Shown here one piece after another: positions 32,457-41,697 of a DNA stretch of 61,593 nucleotides. The DNA comes from Hyphomicrobiales bacterium (GTDB lineage Bacteria > Pseudomonadota > Alphaproteobacteria > Rhizobiales > Beijerinckiaceae), in the NCBI GenBank assembly GCA_027488155.1, contig JAIYCE010000044.1, forward strand, positions 1-61,593, given 5' to 3'. Under the pieces are notes generated by a model that did no database searches, was not told the origin of the DNA, and worked only from the letters and a program-made list of their open reading frames with translations. Positions within the stretch are counted from its first letter, which is position 1; the number at the start of each line of letters is the position of its first letter. A program made the position numbers and the translations under genes.

Positions 32457-35400
32457 TTGCGCGATGTTCTGACGGGGCTGGCCGTTGCGATCATCACCCT
32501 GCTGAGCATCGCGCTGGTTGGGCCGCTTTTGATCGACTGGAGCGGGCAGCGCGCGCGCATTGAGACGCTGCTCGCCGATACGCTAGGCACGCGCGTCCAG
32601 ATCGGTGGCGCCATCGACGTCCGTTTTCTGCCGACGCCGCGCCTCGTGCTTGAGCGTGCGCAGTTTGGCGAACGTCCAGGCCCGGCGCTGAGCCTCGATC
32701 GCGTCACCATCGAGCTTGCCACCATGCCCTTGCTGAAGGGTGAAATCCTCATTCTCGAATCGCGGCTCTCCGGCGCGCGCCTGATCTTGACGCGCACGGC
32801 GGAGGGCGGATTTGCCTTGCCGGCGCAAACGGGTACGCATGCAGCGATCGAGAAATTGACGATCAGCGATGGCCGTCTGCAAATCCGCGATGCTGGCGGC
32901 AAGATCGAGACGGATCTTGCCTTCAGCGGCGTCGAAGCGGATGCCGGTGCGCTCGAAGGGCCGTGGCGCGTTTCTGGGCGTATGCGCGCCGGTAGCGAGA
33001 CGCGCGATCTGAGACTGGCGTTGAGCGCGCCGAATGGCGATGGCCAGCGGATGCGTCTCACGCTCATCGACAATGATGGCGACCGCAGCGATTTCGATGG
33101 CCGCTTGCATTTCGCGCAAGGGACTGCGGACGGCAAATTCACTCGGCAGGGCCATCTGTTGTGGCCACAGGTGCAAAAGGATAGCGGCAAGCGGCCTTAC
33201 ACCATCACCGCACAATTGGCTTTGGAGCCGCAACGCGCCATCGCTCCGGTGCTCGATGTCGAGATTGGCGACGATGCAGCAGCATTGAAATTGAGTGGTA
33301 GTGCCGAATGGGCCAAGGGCGCGCCGCTTTCTGTGCGGCTGGAAGGCAAGTCGCTCGATCTCGATCGACCGTTGCGCAGCGAGGCCAGTGAGACAGGTTT
33401 GACGGCAAGTACCGCCTTGGCGGAATGGGCGCGTGTTCTCGGCGGCGTTGCAGGCGAATTTCCGGCCATGTCATTGGCGCTTGGGTTGCCTAATGCGATC
33501 CTTGGCGGGGAAGCTGTGCGCGCCGTGCAACTGAAGGCCGAGTTGCGCGATGCAGCCTTCCGCATCACGGAGTTTACGGCCGATGCGCCGGGGCAAACGC
33601 GCATCACTGCGCGCGGTGATCTCGCTTTCGGCGCCGCGCCGCGTTTTTCCGGGCCGGTGACGATCGACAGCCGCGATCCCGCGCGATTTGCCATCTGGAT
33701 GGAAGGCGATGCCGGCCGTGAACGTTTCCCGCTACGCGCCGATCTCAGGGCGGATGCGGAGCTTTTCATCACGCGAGAGACAATTGCCGCTTCTAAGCTG
33801 TCCGTGAGCTATGACCGGACGCAAGTGACAGGTGCGGCCCGTTTGCAGCGCAGCGGCGAACGGGCGCGGCTCGAAGCGCAGCTGGTTTCGGAACGCTTTG
33901 CACTTGAGACATTACCCGATCTTGGCGGTTTAACTGGTACGCTCGGCGATCTCGACGCGATGGTGTCGTTCGAAGTGCGCCAACTCGATTTCGGACAGGA
34001 ATGGCGCGGCGGCAAAATGCGCCTGCGCGTCGAAAAGGTCGCAAACCGTATTGCGCTACCCTTGTTCGAGCTGACGGATCAGGCCGGCTTGTCTGTCCGT
34101 GCCACCGGTAATCTCCAAGGGGAGGGTGGACGCCTCGACGCCACACCCGATCTACCGCAAGTTGCGCCCGCCGCATTGATTGTGCGTCGTCTCTATGGTG
34201 GGCCCTATGCTGAAGCCGTTGCCAAGCGGGCCAGCAGCCTTAGTCCGTTTCGCGGACGTTTCTCGCTGTTTCGCGATAAGGATGCATATCGGATTGAGGC
34301 GAATGGGCGCGCCGCAGGCACTGATCTCGCTCTTGCGTGGCGCACATCGGCCGATATGGTCGATGGAAATTTCGAAGTGCGCGCGCCGGAAGTCGCACCT
34401 TTTCTCAAACAGGCCGGGTTGACTGTGGTGCCACTTGCTGGGCGCAGTACGGGCGCGCGCGTGACGGGCACCTTTAAGGGTGCAGCGGATAAGCCGGTGT
34501 GGGCGGTGCGCTTTGAATCGGGGCAGACACGTATTGTCTTCGATGGAAACCGCGGCGAGAACGGTTTTTCTGGACAAGTGAAAGCCGAAAGCGATGATCT
34601 CACGCCTTGGCTACAGGTTCTTGCGCTACCCGCTCCACCGATTGGTGAGCGCGTGCCTTTTGCATTAACTGCAAAGGTCGCTGAGGAGGATGCGCTTGCG
34701 TTGAATGATATCGATGCCCGCTTGGGTAGCGCGCGCTTGAAAGGTCAGCTTAATCTGAAAAGTGAAGTGATTGGCGGCGCGCTTACCTTCGATAATCTGT
34801 CTTTCGAAACTCTGGCCGGCCTTGCAGTGGGGCCGGTGAATGCTCCGCTGCCGACGGCGACATGGCCTTCGCAACGTTTTGCTCCACCCATGGTGCCGAC
34901 ATTCCGAACGGCCATCACATTGAGCGCGCCTTCGCTCACTTTGCCCTTCGGCTATCGTGGCGATGAACCGCGCCTCGATTTGCGCTGGTCGGGGGATGGG
35001 CTCGAGCTTTCGGATGCACAATTCCGTTTTGCGGGCGGGGAATGGCGCGGCGCGCTAGCATTGAAACGGCAAGGTAGTCTCGTCTCTTTCTCGTCTCGTA
35101 CGCAATGGAATGGTGTCGACGTGGCAACGCTTTGGCCGCAAAGCGGCATGGGCGGTAAGGCATTCATGACGCTCGATCTCGGTGCCTCGGGGGAAAGCGT
35201 TGCAGCCATGATCGTCTCGCTTTCGGGCGGTGGGCGTTTGCGAGTTGAGAACGGGTCCATGACGCGGCTCGATGCAAGACGCGTGATGCCGGTTATCGCT
35301 TCCGCGGATCAAGGGCGCGATGCGCCTGATCAGCGCGTCCTTCGCGATGCTGTGTTGAAAGCACTCGATACCGGGCCGCTCTCCGTTGATGCATTTGAAA

Positions 35401-35891
35401 CCACGCTCGGCGTCGCCAATGGCGCTGTTCGGATCGGACCGGCAGCAATGACAGCCGCCTTCGCGCAAGGCCAAGCGCTGGCGCTTTACGATCTCAAGAC
35501 TATGCGGCTTGATGCGCGTCTCACCATGCAGATGGCTGGCGCAGGCGCACGTGATTGGGCCGCTGCGCCGCAATGGGGCGTGCAATGGCGCTCCCTGCCA
35601 AATGGGGTCATTGCGCGCGAAATCGATGTTGCAACGCTCAATAATCTGCTGACCACACGGTATGTTGCGCGTGAATTGCAGCGTATCGAGGCCGAAGAAG
35701 CCGATCTCCGCGAGCGCAATTTTTTTATCCGCCGCCAGCGCTCGGAAAAGTTACGTCTTGAAGAACGAGTGCGGCAGGAAGAGATCAGGCGCGCAGAGGA
35801 AGAAGCGAGGAAGGCGCGCGAGGAGGCCGAGCGAATCCTTGAGCTGATACCGCCGACGCCTGTGGAGCCGGCGCAGTCGGTTTTTCAGTGA
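32457..35891 (+). CDS. Large AsmA-family envelope protein
   Basis: This 1144 aa protein belongs to the AsmA-like group, thought to bridge inner and outer membranes and help move phospholipids. Evidence is an N-terminal membrane segment (LTGLAVAIITLLSIALVGPLL), the adjacent AsmA-type entry IDWSGQRARIETLLADTLGTRVQIGG, then long beta-rich repeats. The C-terminal AsmA_2-like part carries SLSGGGRLRVENGSM. The last 80 residues form a charged helix rich in Arg and Glu, predicted coiled coil. The start is TTG 32457 behind GAGAGGGG (32441-32448). It ends in a seven-base convergent overlap with the RHH gene. Confidence 0.83.
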   Translation: MRDVLTGLAVAIITLLSIALVGPLLIDWSGQRARIETLLADTLGTRVQIGGAIDVRFLPTPRLVLERAQFGERPGPALSLDRVTIELATMPLLKGEILILESRLSGARLILTRTAEGGFALPAQTGTHAAIEKLTISDGRLQIRDAGGKIETDLAFSGVEADAGALEGPWRVSGRMRAGSETRDLRLALSAPNGDGQRMRLTLIDNDGDRSDFDGRLHFAQGTADGKFTRQGHLLWPQVQKDSGKRPYTITAQLALEPQRAIAPVLDVEIGDDAAALKLSGSAEWAKGAPLSVRLEGKSLDLDRPLRSEASETGLTASTALAEWARVLGGVAGEFPAMSLALGLPNAILGGEAVRAVQLKAELRDAAFRITEFTADAPGQTRITARGDLAFGAAPRFSGPVTIDSRDPARFAIWMEGDAGRERFPLRADLRADAELFITRETIAASKLSVSYDRTQVTGAARLQRSGERARLEAQLVSERFALETLPDLGGLTGTLGDLDAMVSFEVRQLDFGQEWRGGKMRLRVEKVANRIALPLFELTDQAGLSVRATGNLQGEGGRLDATPDLPQVAPAALIVRRLYGGPYAEAVAKRASSLSPFRGRFSLFRDKDAYRIEANGRAAGTDLALAWRTSADMVDGNFEVRAPEVAPFLKQAGLTVVPLAGRSTGARVTGTFKGAADKPVWAVRFESGQTRIVFDGNRGENGFSGQVKAESDDLTPWLQVLALPAPPIGERVPFALTAKVAEEDALALNDIDARLGSARLKGQLNLKSEVIGGALTFDNLSFETLAGLAVGPVNAPLPTATWPSQRFAPPMVPTFRTAITLSAPSLTLPFGYRGDEPRLDLRWSGDGLELSDAQFRFAGGEWRGALALKRQGSLVSFSSRTQWNGVDVATLWPQSGMGGKAFMTLDLGASGESVAAMIVSLSGGGRLRVENGSMTRLDARRVMPVIASADQGRDAPDQRVLRDAVLKALDTGPLSVDAFETTLGVANGAVRIGPAAMTAAFAQGQALALYDLKTMRLDARLTMQMAGAGARDWAAAPQWGVQWRSLPNGVIAREIDVATLNNLLTTRYVARELQRIEAEEADLRERNFFIRRQRSEKLRLEERVRQEEIRRAEEEARKAREEAERILELIPPTPVEPAQSVFQ

Positions 35892-36109
35892 TCGGCGCTC
35901 TTTTTCAGTTCGTCGAGAATTTCAAGGCGGATGGCAGACGATAGGTTGGTGCTTGCGCGGCGCGCATCGATATCGGCAATCAACGCATTGATGCTTAGAC
36001 AGCGAGCCGCCGCTATACGCTTCAGTTCATCCCAGAACGGCGCTTCGAGCGAAATCGAAGTACGATGCCCGGCAATGGCAACAGAGCGTTTGACGATTCC
36101 GGCGCTCAT
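35885..36109 (-). CDS. Ribbon-helix-helix domain protein (RHH_4-like)
   Basis: This is a 74 aa putative DNA-binding protein. VKRSVAIAGHRTSISLEAPFWDELKRIA gives the short beta strand and first helix of the family (given here with a break: VKRSVAIAGHRTSISLE, then APFWDELKRIA). SINALIADIDA and NLSSAIRLEIL follow, as in the alphaproteobacterial RHH_4 family. The ATG overlaps the stop of the preceding DUF4169-like gene (TGATG), and it is the last gene of the sspB-fumC group. Targets are unknown. Confidence 0.82.
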   Translation of the reverse strand: MSAGIVKRSVAIAGHRTSISLEAPFWDELKRIAAARCLSINALIADIDARRASTNLSSAIRLEILDELKKSADH

Positions 36110-36297
36110 CAATCGTGATCGTCTTCGTTCAAGCGGTGGCCCGCAATATGGCGTTCCAATCGCGATTTTTCATCAGCGATCTTTTTCTTCTCAGATTTGG
36201 TCATGCCGAATTTGAGTCGATTATCGCTCGCTTTTTTCTCTGAAGCGGCTTTTGCCTTGGCCTTACGCGCCTTGTTCAGATTGACGATGTCAGCCAT
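36109..36297 (-). CDS. Small Lys-rich protein, DUF4169-like
   Basis: This 62 aa protein has no assigned function. The start [17 protein letters not shown] and the ending SRLERHIAGHRLNED are typical of the small DUF4169 family of alphaproteobacteria. It is highly charged, with no membrane segment. ATG 36297 overlaps the fumC stop, and its own stop overlaps the RHH start, so all three are likely co-translated. The conserved pairing with an RHH protein suggests a shared role, but that is inference. Confidence 0.78.
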   Translation of the reverse strand: MADIVNLNKARKAKAKAASEKKASDNRLKFGMTKSEKKKIADEKSRLERHIAGHRLNEDDHD

Positions 36298-37688
36298 CAA
36301 TGCGGCCCCAGCATCGTTTCCGGCTTCATGACGCGGTCGAAATCTGCTGCGCTGACATAGCCAAGGCGCAAGGCCTCCTCGCGCAAAGTGGTCCCGTTCT
36401 TGTGCGCCGCCTTGGCGATTTCGGCCGCCTTGTCATACCCGATGAGAGGCGCGAGTGCCGTCACAAGCATCAATGAGCGATTGACCCCTTCCGCGATGCG
36501 TTCACGATTGGCCTTGATGCCCGCAACGCAATGGGCGCGGAAGCTTTCGGCAGCATCGGTAAGCAATTGCACCGACTGCAGGACGGAGAACACAATCACT
36601 GGCTTGTAGACATTCAATTCGAAATGGCCCTGCGAGGCTGCAAAGGTCACCGTCGCCTGATTGCCTAGGACTTTGGTACAAACCATCGTCATCGCTTCTG
36701 CCTGCGTTGGATTCACCTTGCCCGGCATGATCGAAGAGCCGGGCTCATTCTCAGGCAGACTCAACTCGCCAAGGCCTGCGCGCGGGCCGGAGCCGAGCAA
36801 CCGCATATCATTGGCAATTTTGAATAGGCCCGCGGCCAGTGCCGACAACGCACCATGCACAAACACCATTGCATCGTTTGAGGCGAGCGCTTCGAATTTA
36901 TTGGGGGCGGTGAGGAAAGGCAGGCCAGTGAGGCGTGCAATTTCAGCGGCGACCTGTTCGGCAAAACCCTTGCGCGCATTGAGTCCCGTGCCGACCGCCG
37001 TGCCGCCCTGTGCGAGCGGCATCAATGAACTTAAGGTCGATGCAATCCGTTCGCTGCCGAGACGGACCTGTTCGGCATAGCCAGAAAATTCCTGTCCCAA
37101 TGTGATCGGTGTCGCATCTTGGGTGTGTGTGCGACCAATTTTCACGATGTCTGCGAATGCGTTGGCCTTCTCGTCAAGTGTTTCCCGCAAGTGCTGCAAA
37201 GCGGGCAAAAGGCGCGCGTGGATCTCGGTGGCAACAGCCACGTTCATCGCCGTAGGAAAAGTATCGTTCGAGGATTGCCCATGATTGACATGGTCGTTTG
37301 GATGAACCGGGCTCTTGCCGCCGCGGCGGCCCGTGAGCTTTTCGTTACACAGGGAGGCAATCACCTCGTTCATATTCATGTTGGTCTGCGTGCCCGATCC
37401 GGTCTGCCAGACGGAAAGCGGGAATTCATTCGCATAATTACCAGCTGCAATGGCCGCAGCGGCTTCAGCAATCGCATCGGCATGTTCGGTCTCGAGTTCG
37501 CCAAGATCGCGATTAGTGATGGCTGCAGCCTGCTTGACGAGAGCCAGCGCACGGATCAGTGGGCGCGGCATCTTTTCATCGCCAATGCGGAAAAAGTTAA
37601 GAGAGCGCTCTGTTTGCGCGCCCCAATGATGGTCGGCAGGGACTTCGATGGCGCCGAAGCTGTCTGTTTCGGTGCGCGTCGCGGTCAT
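36297..37688 (-). CDS. fumC: Class II fumarate hydratase FumC
   Basis: This is the iron-independent fumarase of the TCA cycle, interconverting fumarate and L-malate. The 463 aa product has the lyase superfamily signature [15 protein letters not shown], the substrate-site segments [14 protein letters not shown] and [20 protein letters not shown], and [20 protein letters not shown]. The length is normal. It starts 15 bases after the sspB stop and its own stop overlaps the DUF4169-like ATG. An aspartase is excluded by motif details and context only moderately, but FumC is the best fit. Confidence 0.95.
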   Translation of the reverse strand: MTATRTETDSFGAIEVPADHHWGAQTERSLNFFRIGDEKMPRPLIRALALVKQAAAITNRDLGELETEHADAIAEAAAAIAAGNYANEFPLSVWQTGSGTQTNMNMNEVIASLCNEKLTGRRGGKSPVHPNDHVNHGQSSNDTFPTAMNVAVATEIHARLLPALQHLRETLDEKANAFADIVKIGRTHTQDATPITLGQEFSGYAEQVRLGSERIASTLSSLMPLAQGGTAVGTGLNARKGFAEQVAAEIARLTGLPFLTAPNKFEALASNDAMVFVHGALSALAAGLFKIANDMRLLGSGPRAGLGELSLPENEPGSSIMPGKVNPTQAEAMTMVCTKVLGNQATVTFAASQGHFELNVYKPVIVFSVLQSVQLLTDAAESFRAHCVAGIKANRERIAEGVNRSLMLVTALAPLIGYDKAAEIAKAAHKNGTTLREEALRLGYVSAADFDRVMKPETMLGPH

Positions 37689-37703
37689 GGTCCGCCCCTG
37701 ATG

Positions 37704-38228
37704 TCAGGTTTTCTTACGGAATGCGTCGAGACTGACGACTTCGGCACCTTCGCCTGCTGCCGTCGGTTCGCTCACCTTTTCCATGGCTAATGGTGCAGCG
37801 AGCGGAAGGGCGGCCGGTTCTGCAGGAGCAGCGGAATCATTATCCGCAGGCTCAACATTGGCGAGTTCGAATTTCAGGCCGAATTCGACAGAGGGGTCGT
37901 AAAATCCTGTCAGTGCGTCGAAGGGCACAAGCAGGCGTTCGGGAACGCCTTTGAAAAACAGACCGACCTCGAAGCCGTGTTCGGTGACAGCGAGATCCCA
38001 GAATTGATGCTGCAATACGATCGTCATCTCGCCAGGATGGTCGTTGCGCAGGCTCTCGGAAATCCGGGTGCCTGGATGATCTGTCCGAAACGATACAAAA
38101 AAATGATGGTCGCCCGGCAGGCCCTGTTCGGCGGCTTCTGACAGGACATGGCGCACCACGTCGCGCAACGCGCTTTGCACGAGGAGATCGTAGCGAATGT
38201 GATCTTGACGGGAACTGCCTTGAGCCAT
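37704..38228 (-). CDS. sspB: ClpXP adaptor SspB (alpha type)
   Basis: SspB delivers ssrA-tagged proteins to the ClpXP protease. The 174 aa product starts at ATG 38228 (MAQGSSRQDHIRYDLLVQ); a GTG at 38240 is an alternative. The folded domain shows LRDVVRHVLSEAAEQGLPGDHHF, HPGEMTIVLQHQFWDL and FFKGVPERLLVPFDALTGFYDPS (read as two pieces). A Pro/Ala linker and a short C-terminal motif EVVSLDAFRKK follow; the end is the expected ClpX-docking tail. It lies just downstream of ssrA on the same strand, linking tag and adaptor. Confidence 0.9.
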   Translation of the reverse strand: MAQGSSRQDHIRYDLLVQSALRDVVRHVLSEAAEQGLPGDHHFFVSFRTDHPGTRISESLRNDHPGEMTIVLQHQFWDLAVTEHGFEVGLFFKGVPERLLVPFDALTGFYDPSVEFGLKFELANVEPADNDSAAPAEPAALPLAAPLAMEKVSEPTAAGEGAEVVSLDAFRKKT

Positions 38229-38240
38229 GGGTATCCACAC

Positions 38241-38277
38241 CGAAATAAAGTGGAGGCTTCTGTTGCCAGGCGCCTCC
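38241..38277 (-). terminator. Terminator-like hairpin after ssrA
   Basis: Reading the minus strand, GGAGGC (38277-38272) can pair with GCCTCC (38257-38252) across a 14-base loop, and the sequence then runs ACTTTATTT. This could end or trim the ssrA transcript 13 bases before the sspB start. It is not a perfect T run, so read-through into sspB is possible. Confidence 0.4.
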
Positions 38278-38576
38278 GGGCCCCGCCTGAAAGTGCTACC
38301 CCTCAGGACTTTGGATCGGCTTTAGGGACCGCTTACGCAGCCACTGCCACCGGAGCATAGTTGTCATTGGCAACTATAATTAGGCCCGATAACGGCGGAA
38401 CCATGCCGGGCAAAAGACCACCCTTTACACCCTCGTCGATCCTATTTCGCCCCCGCCGGAACCCATCCCTCGCAAAGGAGGGGTTGGGTTCGGGTGGAGG
38501 CGCCGGGTACCGCCCCCGGGTCCGAAAGGCTTATTTCGATGCTCGTTTATCGCCATAGCCGTCTTGCGACGGCGTC
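38278..38576 (-). ncRNA. ssrA: Two-piece, circularly permuted tmRNA
   Basis: tmRNA rescues stalled ribosomes and adds a degradation tag. On the minus strand the acceptor piece comes first and ends near 38493. CGCCTCC (38502-38496) plus ACC forms the 3' side of the acceptor stem, with a T-arm stem CCGGG/CCCGG before it. An intervening hairpin (about 38490-38456) follows. The coding piece begins with GGGGGCG at 38454, which pairs exactly with CGCCTCC apart from one G-U, and continues GAAATAGGATCGACGAGG as in the tmRNA tRNA-like domain. The tag frame is at 38371-38333. Permutation is known for alphaproteobacteria. Outer ends are approximate; a TATATT at 38585-38580 could be its -10 box. Confidence 0.93.
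38333..38371 (-). other. tmRNA proteolysis tag reading frame
   Basis: Starting at the GCC resume codon, the frame reads ANDNYAPVAVAA and then TAA. The ANDNY start and VAA-type end match tags of Hyphomicrobiales. The first residues are the SspB-binding part and the last AA pair the ClpX-binding part in known tags. Confidence 0.95.
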
Positions 38577-38714
38577 CCCAATATAGTCGCTGCAGGGATC
38601 ATGCGGAAGGGCTAGGCGCGGCGGTGCGTGCGGAATCTACTGGAAAACCGACAGCGCACCCATGACAGGGCCGTATTTCAGCCTAGAATGAGGGTTCCAC
38701 CACAGGATTCGCGC

Positions 38715-39509
38715 ATGCAAGCGTATCACGATCTGCTGCGCCGCGTTCTCAATGAGGGCGTGCGCAAATCGGACCGCACCGGAACCGGAACGCTCAGCGT
38801 CTTCGGCCATCAGATGCGTTTCGATCTCAGTGCCGGGTTTCCCCTCGTCACAACCAAGAAACTGCATCTCAAATCGATCATCCACGAATTGCTGTGGTTC
38901 ATCGCTGGCGACACCAATATCGCTTATCTCAAGGCCAATGGCGTTTCTATCTGGGACGAATGGGCCGATGAGAAAGGCGATCTCGGTCCGGTCTATGGCA
39001 AGCAATGGCGCAGTTGGCCCAAGCCCGATGGCGGCGCAGTCGATCAGATCAAATGGTTGTTGGATGAAATCCGCCGCAATCCGGATTCACGCCGTCTCAT
39101 TGTCTCGGCATGGAACCCAGCAGAGCTCGACAAGATGGCGCTCGCGCCGTGCCACTGCCTGTTCCAGTTCTATGTCGCGGATGGAAAACTGTCCTGCCAG
39201 CTTTATCAGCGTTCGGCCGACATCTTTCTCGGCGTGCCGTTCAACATCGCCAGCTATGCCTTACTGACGCATATGATTGCGCAGGTGACAGGGCTTGGCG
39301 TCGGCGATTTTGTCCATACCTCGGGGGACGCGCATCTCTACCTGAACCATCTGGAACAGGCCGAGTTGCAACTTGCGCGCGAACCGCGCGCACTGCCAAC
39401 GCTTAAGCTCAATCCTGACGTGAAGTCCCTGTTCGATTTCACCTTTGATGACATAGCGATCGAGAATTACGATCCGCACCCTGCAATCAAGGCGCCGGTG
39501 GCGGTATGA
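38715..39509 (+). CDS. thyA: Thymidylate synthase ThyA
   Basis: ThyA makes dTMP from dUMP using methylene-tetrahydrofolate, yielding dihydrofolate. ATG 38715 gives 264 aa, the exact E. coli length, and the N-terminus [15 protein letters not shown] is typical. The catalytic cysteine is in [12 protein letters not shown], and [20 protein letters not shown] is the dUMP-binding segment. An upstream in-frame codon at 38628 would add unsupported sequence. The stop overlaps the GNAT gene, and folA follows, so the dihydrofolate formed is recycled by a co-transcribed enzyme. Confidence 0.97.
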   Translation: MQAYHDLLRRVLNEGVRKSDRTGTGTLSVFGHQMRFDLSAGFPLVTTKKLHLKSIIHELLWFIAGDTNIAYLKANGVSIWDEWADEKGDLGPVYGKQWRSWPKPDGGAVDQIKWLLDEIRRNPDSRRLIVSAWNPAELDKMALAPCHCLFQFYVADGKLSCQLYQRSADIFLGVPFNIASYALLTHMIAQVTGLGVGDFVHTSGDAHLYLNHLEQAELQLAREPRALPTLKLNPDVKSLFDFTFDDIAIENYDPHPAIKAPVAV

Positions 39510-39985
39510 TCGTGCGTCCGGCTACGCGCGCGGACAGCGCCGTCATTTTCGCTTTCATCCGTGAGTTGGCAGAGTATGAAAAGCTCTCTCATGCCGTGGA
39601 TGCCACGGAAGAGGGGATTGCGGACGCGCTTTTCGGCGATAATCCACGCGTTTTCTGCGACATCGTCGAACGCCATAACAAGCCTGTCGGCTTTGCCTTG
39701 TGGTTTTATAATTTCTCGACCTTTCGCGGTAAACACGGCATCTATCTTGAAGATCTCTATGTGCGGCCGCATGATCGCGGTCATGGCTGCGGTAAGGCTT
39801 TACTTGCCAATTTGGCGCGGCGCTGCGTCGCTGAAGGTCTGGCGCGGTTCGAATGGTCGGTGCTCGATTGGAACGAGCCGTCGATCGGTTTTTATAAATC
39901 GCTCGGCGCAGTGTTGCTCGACGATTGGACGATCTGCCGCGTCACCGATCAGGCGCTGTGGCGGCTGGCGGATGAGGCCCGATGA
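39506..39985 (+). CDS. GNAT-family N-acetyltransferase
   Basis: This is a 159 aa acetyl-CoA-dependent acyltransferase of unknown substrate. [20 protein letters not shown] is the standard GNAT opening, [21 protein letters not shown] contains the acetyl-CoA pyrophosphate loop (R/Q-x-x-G-x-G/A form), and [17 protein letters not shown] matches the spermidine/diamine acetyltransferase-like branch. It overlaps both thyA and folA by four bases (ATGA), so it is translated with them. A link to folate metabolism is not implied by sequence. Confidence 0.87.
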   Translation: MIVRPATRADSAVIFAFIRELAEYEKLSHAVDATEEGIADALFGDNPRVFCDIVERHNKPVGFALWFYNFSTFRGKHGIYLEDLYVRPHDRGHGCGKALLANLARRCVAEGLARFEWSVLDWNEPSIGFYKSLGAVLLDDWTICRVTDQALWRLADEAR

Positions 39986-40518
39986 GTGTTCCCTTATCCA
40001 TCATCGTCGCGGTGGCTGATAACGGCGTCATCGGACGCGACAATCAGTTGATCTGGCGGCTCCGTTCGGATTTACAGCGGTTTAAATCGCTCACGCTTGG
40101 TCGCCCCATGGTGATGGGGCGCAAGACTTACCAATCGATTGGCAAGCCGCTGCCGGGGCGGGAAACCATCGTGGTGACACGCGACCCTGCCTTCAGGCCG
40201 GAGGGCGTTCTGACGGCGGCCAATCTCGACGCCGCCATTGCGCTTGCGCAGGAGCGAGCACTGGCCTTGGGTGCTGACAGCGTGCCTGTGGTAGGCGGGG
40301 GCGATGTCTACCGGCAGGCCATGCCGGCTACCGACCTCATCCGCCTGACGCGGGTTCATTGCGCGCCGGAGGGCGATACGTGGTTTCCAGACCCCGATCC
40401 GGTTCTGTTTGCCGAGACAGGCCGGGAGAGCCATCCGGCAGGCCCACATGATGAGTTTTCGTTCACCTTCATCGATTACAGCCGGAGACCCCGCGACGAA
40501 GGGCCACGTTGGAGTTGA
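39982..40518 (+). CDS. folA: Dihydrofolate reductase FolA
   Basis: This enzyme reduces dihydrofolate to tetrahydrofolate with NADPH. The 178 aa sequence begins LSIIVAVADNGVIGRDNQLI, contains GRPMVMGRKTYQSIGKPLPGR and the second nucleotide-binding part VPVVGGGDVYRQAMP. The common catalytic acidic residue is represented by DNQLIWRLRSDLQRFK, where the family has W-x-x-x-x-D-x-x-x-F/K. It is coupled to the GNAT gene (ATGA) and precedes hflK by 54 bases. Confidence 0.94.
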   Translation: MSVPLSIIVAVADNGVIGRDNQLIWRLRSDLQRFKSLTLGRPMVMGRKTYQSIGKPLPGRETIVVTRDPAFRPEGVLTAANLDAAIALAQERALALGADSVPVVGGGDVYRQAMPATDLIRLTRVHCAPEGDTWFPDPDPVLFAETGRESHPAGPHDEFSFTFIDYSRRPRDEGPRWS

Positions 40519-40572
40519 CGCGGGGCGATCAAGACCCCACTTCCTGCTGAAAAAGAACCAGAGAGGATCAGC

Positions 40573-41697
40573 ATGCCTTGGAGCAATCAGAGCGGTGGCG
40601 GTGGCCCATGGGGTCAGAAACGTCCCGGAGGTCCATGGGGTGGCGGTGGCCCCTCCAATGGCGGGCCGGGCGGAACGCCGCCCGATCTTGAAGACCTGAT
40701 CCGCAAGAGCCAGGACAAGCTCAAGAACATTCTTCCCGGCGGGGCCATGGGTAGCCGTGGCATTGGGTTGATCGTGCTTGGCGCAGCCGCGCTGTGGCTG
40801 GCGACGGGCTTTTACACGGTGCGTCCCGACGAGGTCGGTATCAATTTGATTTTCGGTAAGCCGATCAGCCAGAGCCAGCCGGGCTGGAGCTATAATTTCC
40901 CCTATCCCGTTGGGCAGGTGATCAAGCCAAAGGTGACGACCGTCAACACGACCGAAGTCGGGTTCCGCGGCTCGGAGGCTATGCGCCGCAATGTGACGCG
41001 CGATGTGCTTGAAGAAAGCCTGATGCTCACAGCCGACGAAAACATCGTCGATATCGATTTTGCCGTGCAATGGCAGATCAATCCGGCCAAGGCGCAAGAC
41101 TACGTGTTTAATATTCAGGCACCTGAAGCCTCGGTGAAAGCCGTCGCCGAAAGCGCCATGCGCGAGGTCATCGGCCGCCGCAATGTGCAGCAGATCCTGA
41201 CGACGGATCGCGCTGCCATCGAGCAGGACGTCAAGCAGGTGATGCAGGAGACGCTCAACACCTACGGCGCGGGCGTAGAAATCCGCGCGGTACAATTGTT
41301 GAAGGTCGATCCGCCGGCGCAAGTTATCGAGGCGTTCCGCGACGTGCAGGCTGCGCGTCAAGATCAGGATCGCATGCGCAACGAAGCAGAGACATATGCG
41401 AGCAAGCTTGTGCCTGAAGCACGCGGCGAGGCGGCTCGGATTGAGCAAGATGCGGAAGCCTATCGCTCGCGCGTGATTGCCGAAGCTAATGGTCAAGCGT
41501 CGCGCTTCTCGCAGATCTATGCCGAATACAAGAATGCGCCGGACGTCACGCGTCAGCGTATGTATCTTGAAACGATGGAGCGCGTGCTCGGTCAGTCCGA
41601 CAAGGTGATCATCGATCCGAAGGCGGGCCAAGGCGTCGTACCTTATCTGCCGCTCAATGAGCTCGGTACATCCGGCAAGACGGGAGGCACGAAATGA
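40573..41697 (+). CDS. hflK: SPFH membrane protein HflK
   Basis: HflK and HflC form a large inner-membrane complex that surrounds and modulates the FtsH protease. The 374 aa product has a glycine-rich cytoplasmic N-terminus, one membrane segment (GIGLIVLGAAALWLATGF), then the periplasmic SPFH/prohibitin domain (TVRPDEVGINLIFGKP to about residue 250) and a coiled region rich in Ala, Glu and Arg. ATG 40573 follows GAGAGGAT. The stop overlaps the hflC start. Confidence 0.95.
   Translation: MPWSNQSGGGGPWGQKRPGGPWGGGGPSNGGPGGTPPDLEDLIRKSQDKLKNILPGGAMGSRGIGLIVLGAAALWLATGFYTVRPDEVGINLIFGKPISQSQPGWSYNFPYPVGQVIKPKVTTVNTTEVGFRGSEAMRRNVTRDVLEESLMLTADENIVDIDFAVQWQINPAKAQDYVFNIQAPEASVKAVAESAMREVIGRRNVQQILTTDRAAIEQDVKQVMQETLNTYGAGVEIRAVQLLKVDPPAQVIEAFRDVQAARQDQDRMRNEAETYASKLVPEARGEAARIEQDAEAYRSRVIAEANGQASRFSQIYAEYKNAPDVTRQRMYLETMERVLGQSDKVIIDPKAGQGVVPYLPLNELGTSGKTGGTK

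Noticed and set aside
32021-33190. 389-codon open frame antisense to the FAD oxidase and AsmA-like genes
   Set aside because: It spans two clear sense genes and their boundary, with Ser/Pro/Arg-rich low-complexity sequence typical of shadow frames.
40072-41631. 519-codon open frame antisense to folA and hflK
   Set aside because: Both sense genes carry full family motifs, and the antisense frame lacks a ribosome site and domains.
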